From positions 310,001 to 374,000 of the forward strand of contig CBDFGQ010000007.1 in assembly GCA_965247295.1 (NCBI GenBank): 64,000 nt of DNA, given 5' to 3'. Shown in pieces: positions 33,331 to 42,097 of the stretch. The notes below the pieces were generated by a model. That model was not told the origin of the DNA, did no database searches, and worked only from the letters and a program-made list of their open reading frames with translations. Within the stretch, counting starts at the first letter, position 1, and every line of letters begins with the position of its first letter. The position numbers were made by a program, and so were the translations under genes. This DNA comes from CBDFGQ01 sp965247295 (GTDB lineage: Bacteria; Chloroflexota; Dehalococcoidia; Lucifugimonadales; JAGWBF01).

Positions 33331-34584
33331 TCATATGAGGCGGGCTCCAGCCCGTACCGGCGTCTTCCTGGGGCGTGGCTTCCTGGAAGGGTTGCCCACC
33401 GTCGCGGGAAACGAGCCGTCGCTGACCGTTACCTTGATCCCTTCGCCGTGGCTCACCTGGGCTATCCTGGACACTACCGAACTCCCTGGCGTACCGACGC
33501 CAGTCAGCTGTCTTTGCACGACGGAGTAGCCGCGGCGCAGAATGGAACCGGGGTCGAGGCCGTGTAGCCTCAGGTCCACGCCGCTGAGGCGCGCGCGCCA
33601 CAGGGCCAGATCATTCGTGAACCCCTTGAGAGCCCTCTCGGATAGGTCGTCCACGCGGCGGCGGAGCGTGTCTATATCGGGGGCGCGGCTCCATAGCCGT
33701 CGCGCGTGGGCCTCCACGCCCCTCTGGCGATCGAAGATATGCTGGGACATGCATCTGAGGAGCGTTTCGCTACAGGCGGCCACTTCCTGCATCAGGACCG
33801 CTCCGTCGGGAACCACCAATTCGGCCGCGGCGGAGGGCGTGGGTGCCCTGAGGTCGGCCACGGAGTCTGCGATCGTGTAGTCCCTCTCGTGTCCCACGGC
33901 AGACACTACGGGAATGCGGCTGGCGTATATGGCCCGCGCGACCGTTTCCTCGTTGAAGGGCCACAGCTCCTCCAACGAGCCTCCTCCCCGGGCCAGGATC
34001 ATGATATCGGACCGTCCCTCTTCGTTAAGGGACTGGATGGCCGATACGATCCCCGGAGCAGCATCGGCGCCCTGCACAGGCGTTGGCGCCAGCAGAATTT
34101 CCACGAGGTGATACCGCCTCGCAATGACATTGGTGATGTCGTCGAGCACTGCCCCGGAGGGGGAGGTTACCAGTCCGATAACCCTGGGAAACCTGGGCAG
34201 AGGACGCTTGCGGGAATCCTCGAACAAGCCCTCCTCGTCCAGGCGCAACTTCAGCCTCTCCAGCTCGAGAAAGAGTGGGCCCGTACCTTCGGGCATTGCC
34301 AGGTCGGCCACGAGCTGCACGTCGCCACGGGCCTCGTAGAGGGAGACCCGGCCGTGGGCCGAAACGAGGGCCCCATCCACCAGCAGATCAGCGCCCCTCC
34401 CTCCCCTAAACATCACGGACCGAAGCTGGCTCTCGGCGTCTTTGAGGGTGAAGTATGTATGCCCCGAGGGGGCAGTCCTGAGATTGGAGACCTCGCCGGT
34501 TATCCACAGGTCGGCCAGGATGGGGTCCTGCTCCAGAGACTCCTTCAGATACCGGGTGACCTGCCCTACGGTGTAAACTGGCAT
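33331..34584 (-). CDS. xseA: Exodeoxyribonuclease VII large subunit
   Basis: XseA is the catalytic subunit of exonuclease VII. The 417 residues comprise an N-terminal OB fold (YTVGQVTRYLKESLEQDP, DLWITGEVSNLRTAPSGHTYF), the catalytic domain with RFPRVIGLVTSPSGAVLDDI, LARGGGSLEELWPFNEE, SAVGHERDYTIADSVADLRAPTPSAAAE, and the helical C-terminal region that binds XseB, ending in a short Arg-rich tail. The start at 34584 is two bases after the efp stop, so the genes are transcribed together. Confidence 0.95.
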   Translation of the reverse strand: MPVYTVGQVTRYLKESLEQDPILADLWITGEVSNLRTAPSGHTYFTLKDAESQLRSVMFRGGRGADLLVDGALVSAHGRVSLYEARGDVQLVADLAMPEGTGPLFLELERLKLRLDEEGLFEDSRKRPLPRFPRVIGLVTSPSGAVLDDITNVIARRYHLVEILLAPTPVQGADAAPGIVSAIQSLNEEGRSDIMILARGGGSLEELWPFNEETVARAIYASRIPVVSAVGHERDYTIADSVADLRAPTPSAAAELVVPDGAVLMQEVAACSETLLRCMSQHIFDRQRGVEAHARRLWSRAPDIDTLRRRVDDLSERALKGFTNDLALWRARLSGVDLRLHGLDPGSILRRGYSVVQRQLTGVGTPGSSVVSRIAQVSHGEGIKVTVSDGSFPATVGNPSRKPRPRKTPVRAGARLI

Positions 34585-34586
34585 CC

Positions 34587-35180
34587 CTAGCCCGCCCTCT
34601 CGATGTACTGGCCGGTCCTGGTATCGATCCGCACTTTCTGCCCCTTGCTGATAAAGAGGGGGACCTGCACGATAAGGTTGGTCTCCAGAGTGGCGGGCTT
34701 CGTTCCTCCCTGGGCCGTGTCGCCCCTGAACGCGGGAGGCGTGTCCACCACCTCCAGCTCCACGAAAATTGGAAGCCGGACGTTGATCACGTTCTGCTTG
34801 TAGAAGATTACGTCAAGGACGGTACCTTCCTTCAAGTACTGGACGACGTCCTCTAGCTGTTCCGTGGTAAGCTGGTACTGGTCGTAGCTCTCCATGTCCA
34901 TGAACGTGTAGAACTGCCCGTCGTTGAACAGGTACTGGGCCGGTTTAGCTTCCACGTCGGCCAGGGAGAACTCGGTGGTGTAACTCTGGAAGGTGCGCTC
35001 GACAACCTTGCCGTCGCGCAGGTTTCTCATCCTGATGCGAGTGACCGGGGCCCGCTGCTGCATCTTGTGCCGCTCGTAGTCGACCACCTCGTAAGGCTCG
35101 CCGTCCACCTCGATGGTCACACCCCTTCGTAGGTCCCCGAAGCCGATAGTCACTGTAACCTCCTTGGAGTCCAGGGCCAT
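34587..35180 (-). CDS. efp: Translation elongation factor P
   Basis: EF-P relieves ribosome stalling at proline runs. The 197-residue protein has all three domains: the KOW-like domain I (FGDLRRGVTIEVDGEPYEVV), domain II (QYLFNDGQFYTFMDMESY) and domain III with the signature PATLETNLIVQVPLFISKGQ ending in DTRTGQYIERAG. The frame is open to 35384, but ATG 35180 (MALDSKEVTV) gives the family length and stays clear of pepP. The loop that normally reads KPGKG, carrying the modified Lys34, reads KMQQR here, so the modified residue is replaced by Gln. It sits between pepP and xseA, a common neighbourhood. Confidence 0.92.
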   Translation of the reverse strand: MALDSKEVTVTIGFGDLRRGVTIEVDGEPYEVVDYERHKMQQRAPVTRIRMRNLRDGKVVERTFQSYTTEFSLADVEAKPAQYLFNDGQFYTFMDMESYDQYQLTTEQLEDVVQYLKEGTVLDVIFYKQNVINVRLPIFVELEVVDTPPAFRGDTAQGGTKPATLETNLIVQVPLFISKGQKVRIDTRTGQYIERAG

Positions 35181-35202
35181 GGCACCGCGCCAGATGCCCC
35201 CG

Positions 35203-36270
35203 CTATTTCGTGGCCTTGCTGAGGACTCTGGCCCCGTCTTTCTCCAGGCGCACCACGTCCTCGATCCTGACGCCTCCCCAACCGGTAAGGTAGATGCCCG
35301 GCTCCACGGTGAAAACCATCCCCTCTTCCAGGGTGTCCTTGGACTTGGGCCCCAGCCGAGGGAGCTCGTGGACCACCAGTCCAACGCCGTGGCCCAGGCT
35401 GTGGCCGAAGTTCTCGCCGTAGCCCGCCCCGTCTATCACAACCCGTGAGAGTCCGTCGGCCTCGGCGCCGCTCATGCCGGCCCGCACGGTGGCTATGGCC
35501 GTCAGCTGGGCGCCCAGCACGATGTCGTATATCTTGCGGAACGTGTCGTCGGGCTCACCCACACAGATGGTGCGGGTGATGTCGCTGCAGTAGCCCCCAA
35601 CGGTGGCGCCCATGTCTATCACCACGGGTTCTCCTGCCGCAATCTCTCGCTCCGAGGGCCTGTGGTGGGGCATGGCCCCGTTGGGGCCGGCGGCCACAAT
35701 GGTGTCGAAGCTGAGGGAGTCAGCACCCAGCTCCCTCATGGCCCTTTCCAGCCGCCAGGCTACCTCCCGCTCCGTCTCGCCCGGCTCTATTGTGGGGGAC
35801 ACCGTTTCCATGGCGGCGTCTGCCACGTCGATGGCCTTCTGGACTAGGGCAAGCTCCTCTTGGTCCTTTGCCCTCCTCTGGCCCTCCACGAAGCCGGTGG
35901 TCGCCACGAGCTTCGGTTTTTGGCCCGAGGGATGGCCCTCCAGCGCCTCGGTAATTTCCCGGTAGGTGGCCACGGTCATCTGGTGGCCCTCGAAACCCAG
36001 ATTTCCGATACCCCGTTCTACCATGAGCTCCGGCAGCCAGGACCAGCCGCCCCCTATCTTGACAACCTCGAAATGGGAGGCCTGATTGGAGGCCTGCTCG
36101 ATGTAGCGGAAATCCGTGGCCAGGATTGCGCCGTCCGGGGTCACTATCAGGTAGCCGGCGGACCCTGTGAAGCCCGACAGATAGCGCCGGTTTTCGGCTC
36201 CCGATATGAGAATGGCGTCCAGGCCCTTCTCCGCTGCCATGCTGCGCAGGCCTTCCAGACGGTCGTTCAT
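35203..36270 (-). CDS. Xaa-Pro aminopeptidase (M24 metallopeptidase)
   Basis: This 355-residue cytoplasmic peptidase of the pita-bread fold cleaves N-terminal residues before proline. The dimetal site is visible: Asp pair in VIDMGATVGGYCSDITRT (near residues 215-226), His in FGHSLGHGVGLVVHELP (near residue 290), Glu in VFTVEPGIYL and Glu in GVRIEDVV. The N-terminal creatinase-like domain is LISGAENRRYLSGFTGSAGY. The start codon overlaps the aroQ stop by four bases, and efp follows after 22 bases; pairing of a proline peptidase gene with efp is common in bacteria. Confidence 0.93.
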   Translation of the reverse strand: MNDRLEGLRSMAAEKGLDAILISGAENRRYLSGFTGSAGYLIVTPDGAILATDFRYIEQASNQASHFEVVKIGGGWSWLPELMVERGIGNLGFEGHQMTVATYREITEALEGHPSGQKPKLVATTGFVEGQRRAKDQEELALVQKAIDVADAAMETVSPTIEPGETEREVAWRLERAMRELGADSLSFDTIVAAGPNGAMPHHRPSEREIAAGEPVVIDMGATVGGYCSDITRTICVGEPDDTFRKIYDIVLGAQLTAIATVRAGMSGAEADGLSRVVIDGAGYGENFGHSLGHGVGLVVHELPRLGPKSKDTLEEGMVFTVEPGIYLTGWGGVRIEDVVRLEKDGARVLSKATK

Positions 36271-36716
36271 GCGCGTTCCCCCTCTTTAACAAGCGCCGCC
36301 AGATTCTCCAGGGCGGCCAGGTAGCCCCTCCAGCCCAGGCCGGCGATCTGGGCGCTGGCTATGTCGGCGATCACCGATTTGCGGCGCCAACGCTCCCTGG
36401 CGTGGATGTTGCTGAGGTGGACTTCAACGACAGGCAGCTGGGCGTCGGCGAGCGCATCCCGCAGCGAATAGCCGTAATGTGTCAGGGCGCCAGGATTGAT
36501 GATGATGGCCTGGGCCTGCACCGCGTTGCCCTGTAAGAAATCGATAATTGAGCCCTCGCTGTTGGATTGAAAGAAGTCCACGTCAACTTCCAGTTCCTGG
36601 GCCCTTTTAGATAGCTCCTCTTCTATTTCCGGAAGGGTTTTGACGCCGTAGGTCTCCTGGCTGCGCCTGCCCAGCAAGTTCAGGTTTGGGCCGTTAATGA
36701 CCAAAATCCTAGGCAT
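36267..36716 (-). CDS. aroQ: 3-dehydroquinate dehydratase, type II
   Basis: AroQ dehydrates 3-dehydroquinate in the shikimate pathway and forms a dodecamer. The 149 residues include LVINGPNLNLLGRR, the catalytic Tyr in RSQETYG (near residue 24), FFQSNSEGSIIDFLQ, INPGALTHYGYSLRDAL and the catalytic His in VEVHLSNIHARERWR (near residue 100). The last motif is followed by RKSVIADIASAQIAGLGWRG, slightly different from the usual sequence. It overlaps the xer gene by eight bases upstream and pepP by four downstream. Confidence 0.94.
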   Translation of the reverse strand: MPRILVINGPNLNLLGRRSQETYGVKTLPEIEEELSKRAQELEVDVDFFQSNSEGSIIDFLQGNAVQAQAIIINPGALTHYGYSLRDALADAQLPVVEVHLSNIHARERWRRKSVIADIASAQIAGLGWRGYLAALENLAALVKEGERA

Positions 36717-37743
36717 CCCGCTCCTTTGGGCTGCTATCGGACTTTAGCCGGGCCCTGGGGTGCGTGGTCATGTACTCGGCGCGGGCCTCGTTCTGGGTAA
36801 TGTGGGTGTACACCTGGGTCGTGGCTGGGCTGGAGTGGCCCAACAGCTCCTGCACCACCCGCAGGTCGGCCCCGCCTTCCAGCAGGTGGGTGGCGAAGGT
36901 ATGGCGCAGGGTGTGAGGGTGGACACCAGGGCGGGTGCCGGCGGTCATGGCATACCGGCGTACCAGCTTCTCTATCCCCCTGCCGGAGAGCCGGCCACCG
37001 TACCGGTTGAGGAAGAGCGCGCGGATGTCGCTATGGCGAGGGCGGGTCCTGGCCAGCTGTGGCCTGGCGGACTTCAGATATACCGAGAGGGCATGAACCG
37101 AAGGCTTTCCCAGCATGAGCACCCTCTCCCTGGAGCCCTTGCCCAGCACACGAACTTCGCCAGCCGCCAGGTCCACGTGGTCTACATCCATACCTTGCAA
37201 CTCGGATAGTCGAGCACCCGACGCGTAAAGCACCTCCATGATTGCCCGGTCCCGCACGCCCAGCGGCTGGGAAAGGTCGGCTGCCGCCAGCATCCGGGCC
37301 ACTTCGTCCCTACCCAGAAAGACCGGCAGGCGCGTTTCTGCCTTTATATTGAAGCCCCGTCCCCTGGGAATGGGGTTCGCGGGCACCAAGCCTTCCTGCG
37401 CCAGGAATCGGTAAAAGGAGCGGAGGGCTACCAGCTTACGTGCCACACTCACCCTGGCGTATCCACCATCCTTGCCCCTGGCCGAGGTGGAAAGCCAAGC
37501 CAGGTAACGCCGCAGATGGCGCCGGTTCAGGTCCCCAGGGCCCAGACCTTCCCCATCAAGGAACCTCAGATAGGGTTGGAGGTCAGTGAGGTAGACCCGA
37601 GCCGTGTTCTCCGACCGGCCCCTCTGGCCCCTTAGGTGTTCCTCGAACCTGCCTAGCAGCTCCTCTACGGGAGGCCCGTCGTACTGGGTCAATCTACAGC
37701 CTCTGCTGCCTAGATCTCTCTGCTGCGCCCTCGCCACGGGCAC
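36709..37743 (-). CDS. Tyrosine recombinase of the XerC/XerD type
   Basis: This site-specific recombinase probably resolves chromosome dimers at dif. It has an N-terminal SAM-like core-binding domain (LLGRFEEHLRGQRGRSENT) and a catalytic domain with Arg in YASGARLSELQGM (near residue 195), HxxR in HPHTLRHTFATHLLEGG (near residue 285), His in VQELLGHSSP and the nucleophile Tyr in TTQVYTHITQ (near residue 320). At 344 residues it is somewhat longer than XerC. Its place after topA and dprA matches the xerC/codV neighbourhood of many bacteria, which supports a housekeeping rather than phage role. Whether it acts as XerC, XerD or alone is not decided here. Confidence 0.9.
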   Translation of the reverse strand: MPVARAQQRDLGSRGCRLTQYDGPPVEELLGRFEEHLRGQRGRSENTARVYLTDLQPYLRFLDGEGLGPGDLNRRHLRRYLAWLSTSARGKDGGYARVSVARKLVALRSFYRFLAQEGLVPANPIPRGRGFNIKAETRLPVFLGRDEVARMLAAADLSQPLGVRDRAIMEVLYASGARLSELQGMDVDHVDLAAGEVRVLGKGSRERVLMLGKPSVHALSVYLKSARPQLARTRPRHSDIRALFLNRYGGRLSGRGIEKLVRRYAMTAGTRPGVHPHTLRHTFATHLLEGGADLRVVQELLGHSSPATTQVYTHITQNEARAEYMTTHPRARLKSDSSPKERDA

Positions 37744-37781
37744 GTGCGGATGTACAAAGTTGTTCCTTGGGACACGGCCAC

Positions 37782-40223
37782 CTACGCCTCCACCGCTGCA
37801 GGTTCCTCTGCCGGGACGTCACCCTTCCAGGCGCAGGTGGTGCAATGTATGGCGCCCCGGCCCGATGCGACCATCAGCCCACTACATTCGGGACACGGTT
37901 CTGGGACTGGTCGGCGGTTCACCAGAAAATCGCAGTCTGGATACCGGGAGCAGCCGTAGAAGGTCCTTCCCTTGCCCCTACCCCTGCGCTGGACCAGGTC
38001 TGCACCGCACCTGGGACATGGCACGCCTATTTTCAGTGGTTTGCTGTTCTTGCACTTAGGATAGTCGGTGCACGCCAGGAACTTGCCGAAGCGACCCGTC
38101 TTTATCACCATGGAATGGCCGCACTTCTCGCACACCTCTTCGGTAGTCTCCTCTGTCCCAGCAGGGGAGGCTTGCCCCTCCCCGTCCTTGGTGGGGGACG
38201 AGACGCCCAGCTGTCGGGTGTTTTTGCAGGCGGGGAAGTTGGAGCATGCGATGAACCTGCCGAAGCGGCCGGTCTTTATCACCATGGAATTACCACACTT
38301 CTCGCATACTTCGTCGGTGGCCTCCTCCACCTTAACGCGCGGCATGGTCTCAGTGGCGGTCTCCAGGGCCTTTTGAAAGGGACCATAGAAGTCCCTGAGC
38401 ATGGGCACCCACTGACGCTCCCCGCGGGCCACTTCGTCCAGCTCTTCCTCCATCTCCGCGGTAAAGTTGATGTCCATGATATCTGAGAAGTACTCAGTCA
38501 ACAGGTCGCACACGGTGGTGCCAAGCTGAGTGGGGACCAGTCGCCCTTCCTGTCTCAGGGCGTAATGCCGATCCACTATAGTTGAGATGGTTGGAGCGTA
38601 GGTGCTGGGTCTTCCGATGCCATTCTCTTCCAGCGACCGGATCAGGCTGGCTTCAGAATAGCGGGCCGGTGGCTGAGTGAAGTGCTGCTTGGCCTCGAGT
38701 TTCAGGCAGTCGAGCCTATCCCCGGGAGCAAGCTGGGGCAGGGGAACCTTCCCCTCCTCTTCATGGCCATCGTCCCCGGACTCCTGGTAGAGGACGCGGA
38801 AGCCGGGAAACTTTTGCACCGAGCCGCTGGCCCTGAAGATATACACCTTTGCCCCAGACTGGGGCTTAGCTTCGGTGTCCACGGTGGTGGTGTCGGATAT
38901 GGCGTCGGCCATCTGGCTCGCCAGCATACGCCGCCATATGAGGTCGTAGAGCCTGGACTGGTCTGCCGACAGACGGGGCTTCAGGTCCTGGGGCCGTCTC
39001 TGGATCGATGTGGGCCGGATGGCTTCGTGGGCCTCCTGGGCGCCCTTGGCCTTCTTCCTGAAGACACGTGTCTGAGCGGGATGATACTCCTCCCCGAAAT
39101 TGTCTCGGATGTACTGCCGGGCCTCCCGGATGGCGGATTGGGCTACCTGGGTCGAGTCGGTACGCATGTAGGTGATGAGGCCCACGGCCCCTTCACCGGG
39201 TATTGCCAACCCCTCGTACAGCTGCTGGGCTATCCGCATCGTCTTTACGGCGGGCATGCGCAGCTTCCGCCAGGCCTCTTGCTGAAGGGTGCTGGTAATA
39301 AACGGGGCTGCTGGAGTCTGTTTTGCCTCCCGCTTCCTGACCTTGGCTATGGTGTAAGTTGCTCCCTTTAGCTCGTCCTCTATTCCCCTTGCCGTGGCCT
39401 CATTGGTGATTTCCAGCTTGCCCTTCTGGCCCTTGATGGACTGGAGGGCCGCTGTGAAGACCTTTCCTCCTTCGGCCGTGGCAATCCCGGGCGCCTGTAG
39501 CTCCGCGTCTATGGTCCAGTACTCCTTTGGTACGAAGGCTATGATCTCCTTCTCCCGGTCCACCACCAGCCGCAGAGCTACGGACTGGACCCTTCCTGCC
39601 GAGAGGCCCCGCTGGACTTTGCGCCACAGTAGGGGGCTGATCTGGTATCCCACAAGCCGGTCCAGGACGCGGCGGGCCTGCTGCGCGTTCACCAGTTCCA
39701 TGTCTATAGCGCGGGGATGGTCAAAGGCCCGTTTCACCGCCTCGGGGGTGATCTCGTGGAACACGACTCGATGGAGAGCGGTATTGCCATTGTCCCAGCC
39801 TGCCGCTTTGACCAGATGCCAGGAAATTGACTCACCCTCCCGGTCGGGGTCGGTGGCAAGGTATATAGAGCTGGCCTTGCCTCCTAGCTTTCTGAGCTCT
39901 TCCACAACGGACCGTTTGTCCTCCAGGACGCTGTAGGACGGGGCAAACTCTTCGCCCGTGTCGATGCCCAGCTTATCCTTTGGCAGGTCCCGCACATGGC
40001 CCTGGGAGGCCTTCACAACGAATTGCCGCCCGAGGATCCTTTCTATGGTCCGGGCTTTGGCGGGGGACTCTACGATCACCAGGCTTGTGGCCGATTTACC
40101 TCTGCTGCTGAGAGGGCGGGTGGTCCCGCCCTTGGCAGCCCTGGATGAGGGTACGCCCGCGCCTCTCCTGGACGTGGTCTTTTTGCCTACGGGTTGTGCC
40201 CCGGCCTTTGGCTTAGCTGCCAT
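37782..40223 (-). CDS. topA: DNA topoisomerase I (type IA)
   Basis: TopA relaxes negative supercoils through a 5'-phosphotyrosine link. The TOPRIM domain begins SLVIVESPAKARTIERIL and contains YLATDPDREGESISWHL. The catalytic Tyr is in GLITYMRTDSTQVA (near residue 330). The C-terminus carries three four-cysteine zinc modules (CEKCGNSMVIKTGRFG, CEKCGHSMVIKTGRFG, CPRCGADLVQRRGRG) and a fourth CPEC/CTTC pair. The first 40 residues are a Lys/Arg/Ser-rich tail. ATG 40223 is used, overlapping the dprA stop by 11 bases; the upstream start at 40241 is inside dprA. Confidence 0.95.
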   Translation of the reverse strand: MAAKPKAGAQPVGKKTTSRRGAGVPSSRAAKGGTTRPLSSRGKSATSLVIVESPAKARTIERILGRQFVVKASQGHVRDLPKDKLGIDTGEEFAPSYSVLEDKRSVVEELRKLGGKASSIYLATDPDREGESISWHLVKAAGWDNGNTALHRVVFHEITPEAVKRAFDHPRAIDMELVNAQQARRVLDRLVGYQISPLLWRKVQRGLSAGRVQSVALRLVVDREKEIIAFVPKEYWTIDAELQAPGIATAEGGKVFTAALQSIKGQKGKLEITNEATARGIEDELKGATYTIAKVRKREAKQTPAAPFITSTLQQEAWRKLRMPAVKTMRIAQQLYEGLAIPGEGAVGLITYMRTDSTQVAQSAIREARQYIRDNFGEEYHPAQTRVFRKKAKGAQEAHEAIRPTSIQRRPQDLKPRLSADQSRLYDLIWRRMLASQMADAISDTTTVDTEAKPQSGAKVYIFRASGSVQKFPGFRVLYQESGDDGHEEEGKVPLPQLAPGDRLDCLKLEAKQHFTQPPARYSEASLIRSLEENGIGRPSTYAPTISTIVDRHYALRQEGRLVPTQLGTTVCDLLTEYFSDIMDINFTAEMEEELDEVARGERQWVPMLRDFYGPFQKALETATETMPRVKVEEATDEVCEKCGNSMVIKTGRFGRFIACSNFPACKNTRQLGVSSPTKDGEGQASPAGTEETTEEVCEKCGHSMVIKTGRFGKFLACTDYPKCKNSKPLKIGVPCPRCGADLVQRRGRGKGRTFYGCSRYPDCDFLVNRRPVPEPCPECSGLMVASGRGAIHCTTCAWKGDVPAEEPAAVEA

Positions 40224-41331
40224 ACCCTGCCACCGCCTCACGGATACGAACGTAGTGCATACTTCCCACTTGCTTTATCATCCCCTTCAACTCCATCATC
40301 GACAGCGTGCTGCTTACGACAGTGATTGGTAACTGGGCCAGGCGCCGGATGTCATCTATGTGTGTGGGCTCCTGGGTAACGTGGTTGAGTAACAGCCACT
40401 CGTTCTCGTCCTGTGGCTGGGTGATTCCTCGCATCTCGATCTGGTGGGAGACCGCGGTAAGGTTGAGTTCCTCCAGAATGTCCTCATGGTCCAGGACCAG
40501 CTTCGCCCCTTCCTGAATGAGGGCGTTCGTGCCCTGGCTCGAGGGGGAGAATATGCTTCCCGGAACGCAGAAGACCTCCCGGTTCTGTTCCAGGGCATGT
40601 CGGACGGTCAGGAGGGCACCGCTTCTCTCCGGCGCCTCCACCACCAGGGTGCCCAAGGTGATGCCGCTTATCAACCGGTTCCTCCGCGGAAAGTGGCGGG
40701 CCTCGGGCCGGGTACCCATGGGATGCTCGCTGACCAGGGCTCCGGCGGCCTTTATCTCTTCGGCCAGGCGCACATGCTCCGATGGATAGACTATGTCCAG
40801 TCCGCTGCCGAAGACGGCGATGGTGCGTCCACCGGCTTCAACGGCGGCGCGGTGGGCTATAGCGTCTATGCCACGGGCCAAGCCGCTAACGATGGTGACG
40901 CCGCATCTGGCCAGGTCTCGGGAGAGGGCGCTGGCCGCTTCCCGGCCATACGCCGTGGCCTTGCGGGTGCCCACGATTGCGACAGAGCGCTCGTCCTCGG
41001 GCAGGATATCTCCGCGCAGATACAGTACGGGTGGCGGGTCGCTTATCTCCGTAAGTCTGGGGGCATACATGGGATCGTGCCAGGTAATGGCCCGGATCCC
41101 TGCTCGCTCCAGCTTCTCCACCTCCGCGTCTGGCGAGATGCTGCCGCGGTGAGATATGATTGCACGGGCCGTCTTGGTATCGATACCAGCGGCCTGGAGC
41201 TCCCCCAGGCCGGCTATCCACGCATCCTCCAGGGAACGGAAATGGGCTTCCAGCAGGCGAAACTTTACCGTTCCCAGGTTGGGGAGACGGCTTAAGGCGA
41301 CCCAGAATTTAACGTCGTCCATAGGCATCAA
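40213..41331 (-). CDS. dprA: DNA-processing protein DprA
   Basis: DprA protects incoming single-stranded DNA and loads RecA during natural transformation. The Rossmann-like core has SVAIVGTRKATAYGREAA (near residue 115), SGLARGIDAIAHRAA (near residue 155), TIAVFGSGLDIVYPSEH and FPRRNRLISGITLGTLVVEA. An N-terminal SAM-like domain (FWVALSRLPNLGTVKFRLL) and a C-terminal winged helix are also seen. The start may be at 41331 or a few codons later at MDDVKFW. It is the first gene of the long leftward operon and lies about 110 bases from the tRNA-Ser(GGA) gene. Confidence 0.94.
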   Translation of the reverse strand: MMPMDDVKFWVALSRLPNLGTVKFRLLEAHFRSLEDAWIAGLGELQAAGIDTKTARAIISHRGSISPDAEVEKLERAGIRAITWHDPMYAPRLTEISDPPPVLYLRGDILPEDERSVAIVGTRKATAYGREAASALSRDLARCGVTIVSGLARGIDAIAHRAAVEAGGRTIAVFGSGLDIVYPSEHVRLAEEIKAAGALVSEHPMGTRPEARHFPRRNRLISGITLGTLVVEAPERSGALLTVRHALEQNREVFCVPGSIFSPSSQGTNALIQEGAKLVLDHEDILEELNLTAVSHQIEMRGITQPQDENEWLLLNHVTQEPTHIDDIRRLAQLPITVVSSTLSMMELKGMIKQVGSMHYVRIREAVAGYGS

Positions 41332-41438
41332 ATTGTATCACGCGGCGCAAGCTCTACCGTATGTTCATCGTCCCAGGCACCGGAGACGCACCCCGCCCGG
41401 CCCTGCGGTGGAGAACCGCCGCTCTAACCGGGGAGAGG

Positions 41439-41529
41439 TGGCGGAGAGGGTGGGATTCGAACCCACGAGAGGCTTGCGGCCCCTACGCGCTTTCCAGGCG
41501 CGCCTGTTCGACCACTCCAGCACCTCTCC
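41439..41529 (-). tRNA. tRNA-Ser (anticodon GGA)
   Basis: On the minus strand a full class II tRNA is seen: acceptor GGAGAGG pairing with CCTCTCC, anticodon stem CGCGC/GCGCG with loop CTGGAAA (anticodon GGA, reads UCC/UCU), a long variable arm as in all tRNA-Ser, the T-arm GTGGGTTCGAATCCCAC and an encoded CCA end. It lies five bases downstream of the displaced tRNA-Ser(CGA) fragment, so the two serine tRNA genes were once in tandem. Confidence 0.95.
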
Positions 41530-41533
41530 CAGA

Positions 41534-41591
41534 GTGGCGGAGAGGGTGGGATTTGAACCCACGATCCCGGAAAGGGATACCGTCTTTCGAG
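41534..41591 (-). repeat. Displaced 3' half of tRNA-Ser(CGA): probable attachment-site repeat
   Basis: The first 49 bases (41534-41582) are identical to 49004-49052, the 3' half of the intact tRNA-Ser(CGA), including CCA, acceptor strand, T-arm and variable arm. After two mismatches a further seven bases (TTTCGAG, the anticodon loop) match, and similarity then ends abruptly. No 5' half is present, so this is not a functional tRNA. The end of homology at the anticodon loop is typical of the crossover core used by tyrosine integrases. Confidence 0.88.
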
Positions 41592-42097
41592 TTCGATAGC
41601 GTTGGTCCCACCCAGTGCCGCCGTATCTGTTAACGCCCGCTACTGTTCACCTCTCGGAGGAATGTCCACACCTATGATACCATGTGGTATTTTCTGGTGC
41701 CAGGACGTTTGTCGGCAGTTTGGTCGGTAAATTGCCTAGCTGGCCCAGGCACGCCCCAGGTGGTCGCTGGGAGAAAGCGTCCACCCTCTCGCTCCGACAC
41801 CCGCTGCCGCCCGACGCCCGCGAGACTTTTGATTTCAGAGAGGGCCTCGGGTAGCTGAGCAGGGCGGTGGGTTCGTGGGCACTGGATTCTGGACACTTGC
41901 TATTAATGCATCGATGGGGCCTGTCCAGAGAGGCGGCGCAGAGGTGTAGCCGCGACTGTCCCATAGCGGATGGGGAGGTCCGGCCACCACACCAACCGGC
42001 ACGTCGAGGCTCCTGGTGTATGGTCTGGGGCCGTACCCTTCGCAGCAGGCGCACTCCGAGGTCAGGGCTTGCTCTTCCCAGTATTGCTATACTTCTC
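41592..42097. other. Non-coding stretch inside the island, left end
   Basis: These 506 bases between the tRNA fragment and dnaE2 hold no convincing gene. Segment 41811-41903 resembles 47577-47669 at the other side of the island (see the repeat entries). Several short overlapping frames exist on both strands but none resembles a family. Confidence 0.5.
41811..41903. repeat. Degenerate direct repeat inside the island, left copy
   Basis: About 93 bases align without gaps to 47577-47669 at roughly two-thirds identity by eye. Shared landmarks are CCCGC-AGA-TTTTGATTTC, GTTCGTG-GC-CTGG and GGACA--TGCTAT. On the minus strand both copies can be read as a short peptide ending in EIKSLAG or EIKTLAG. 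Origin and role are unknown. Confidence 0.45.

Noticed and set aside
36709..37743. Phage or island integrase
   Set aside because: Although a tyrosine recombinase, it sits in the dprA-topA operon with overlapping housekeeping genes, which indicates a Xer-type protein.
41534..41591. A third serine tRNA gene
   Set aside because: Only the 3' half is present; there is no acceptor 5' strand, D-arm or complete anticodon stem.
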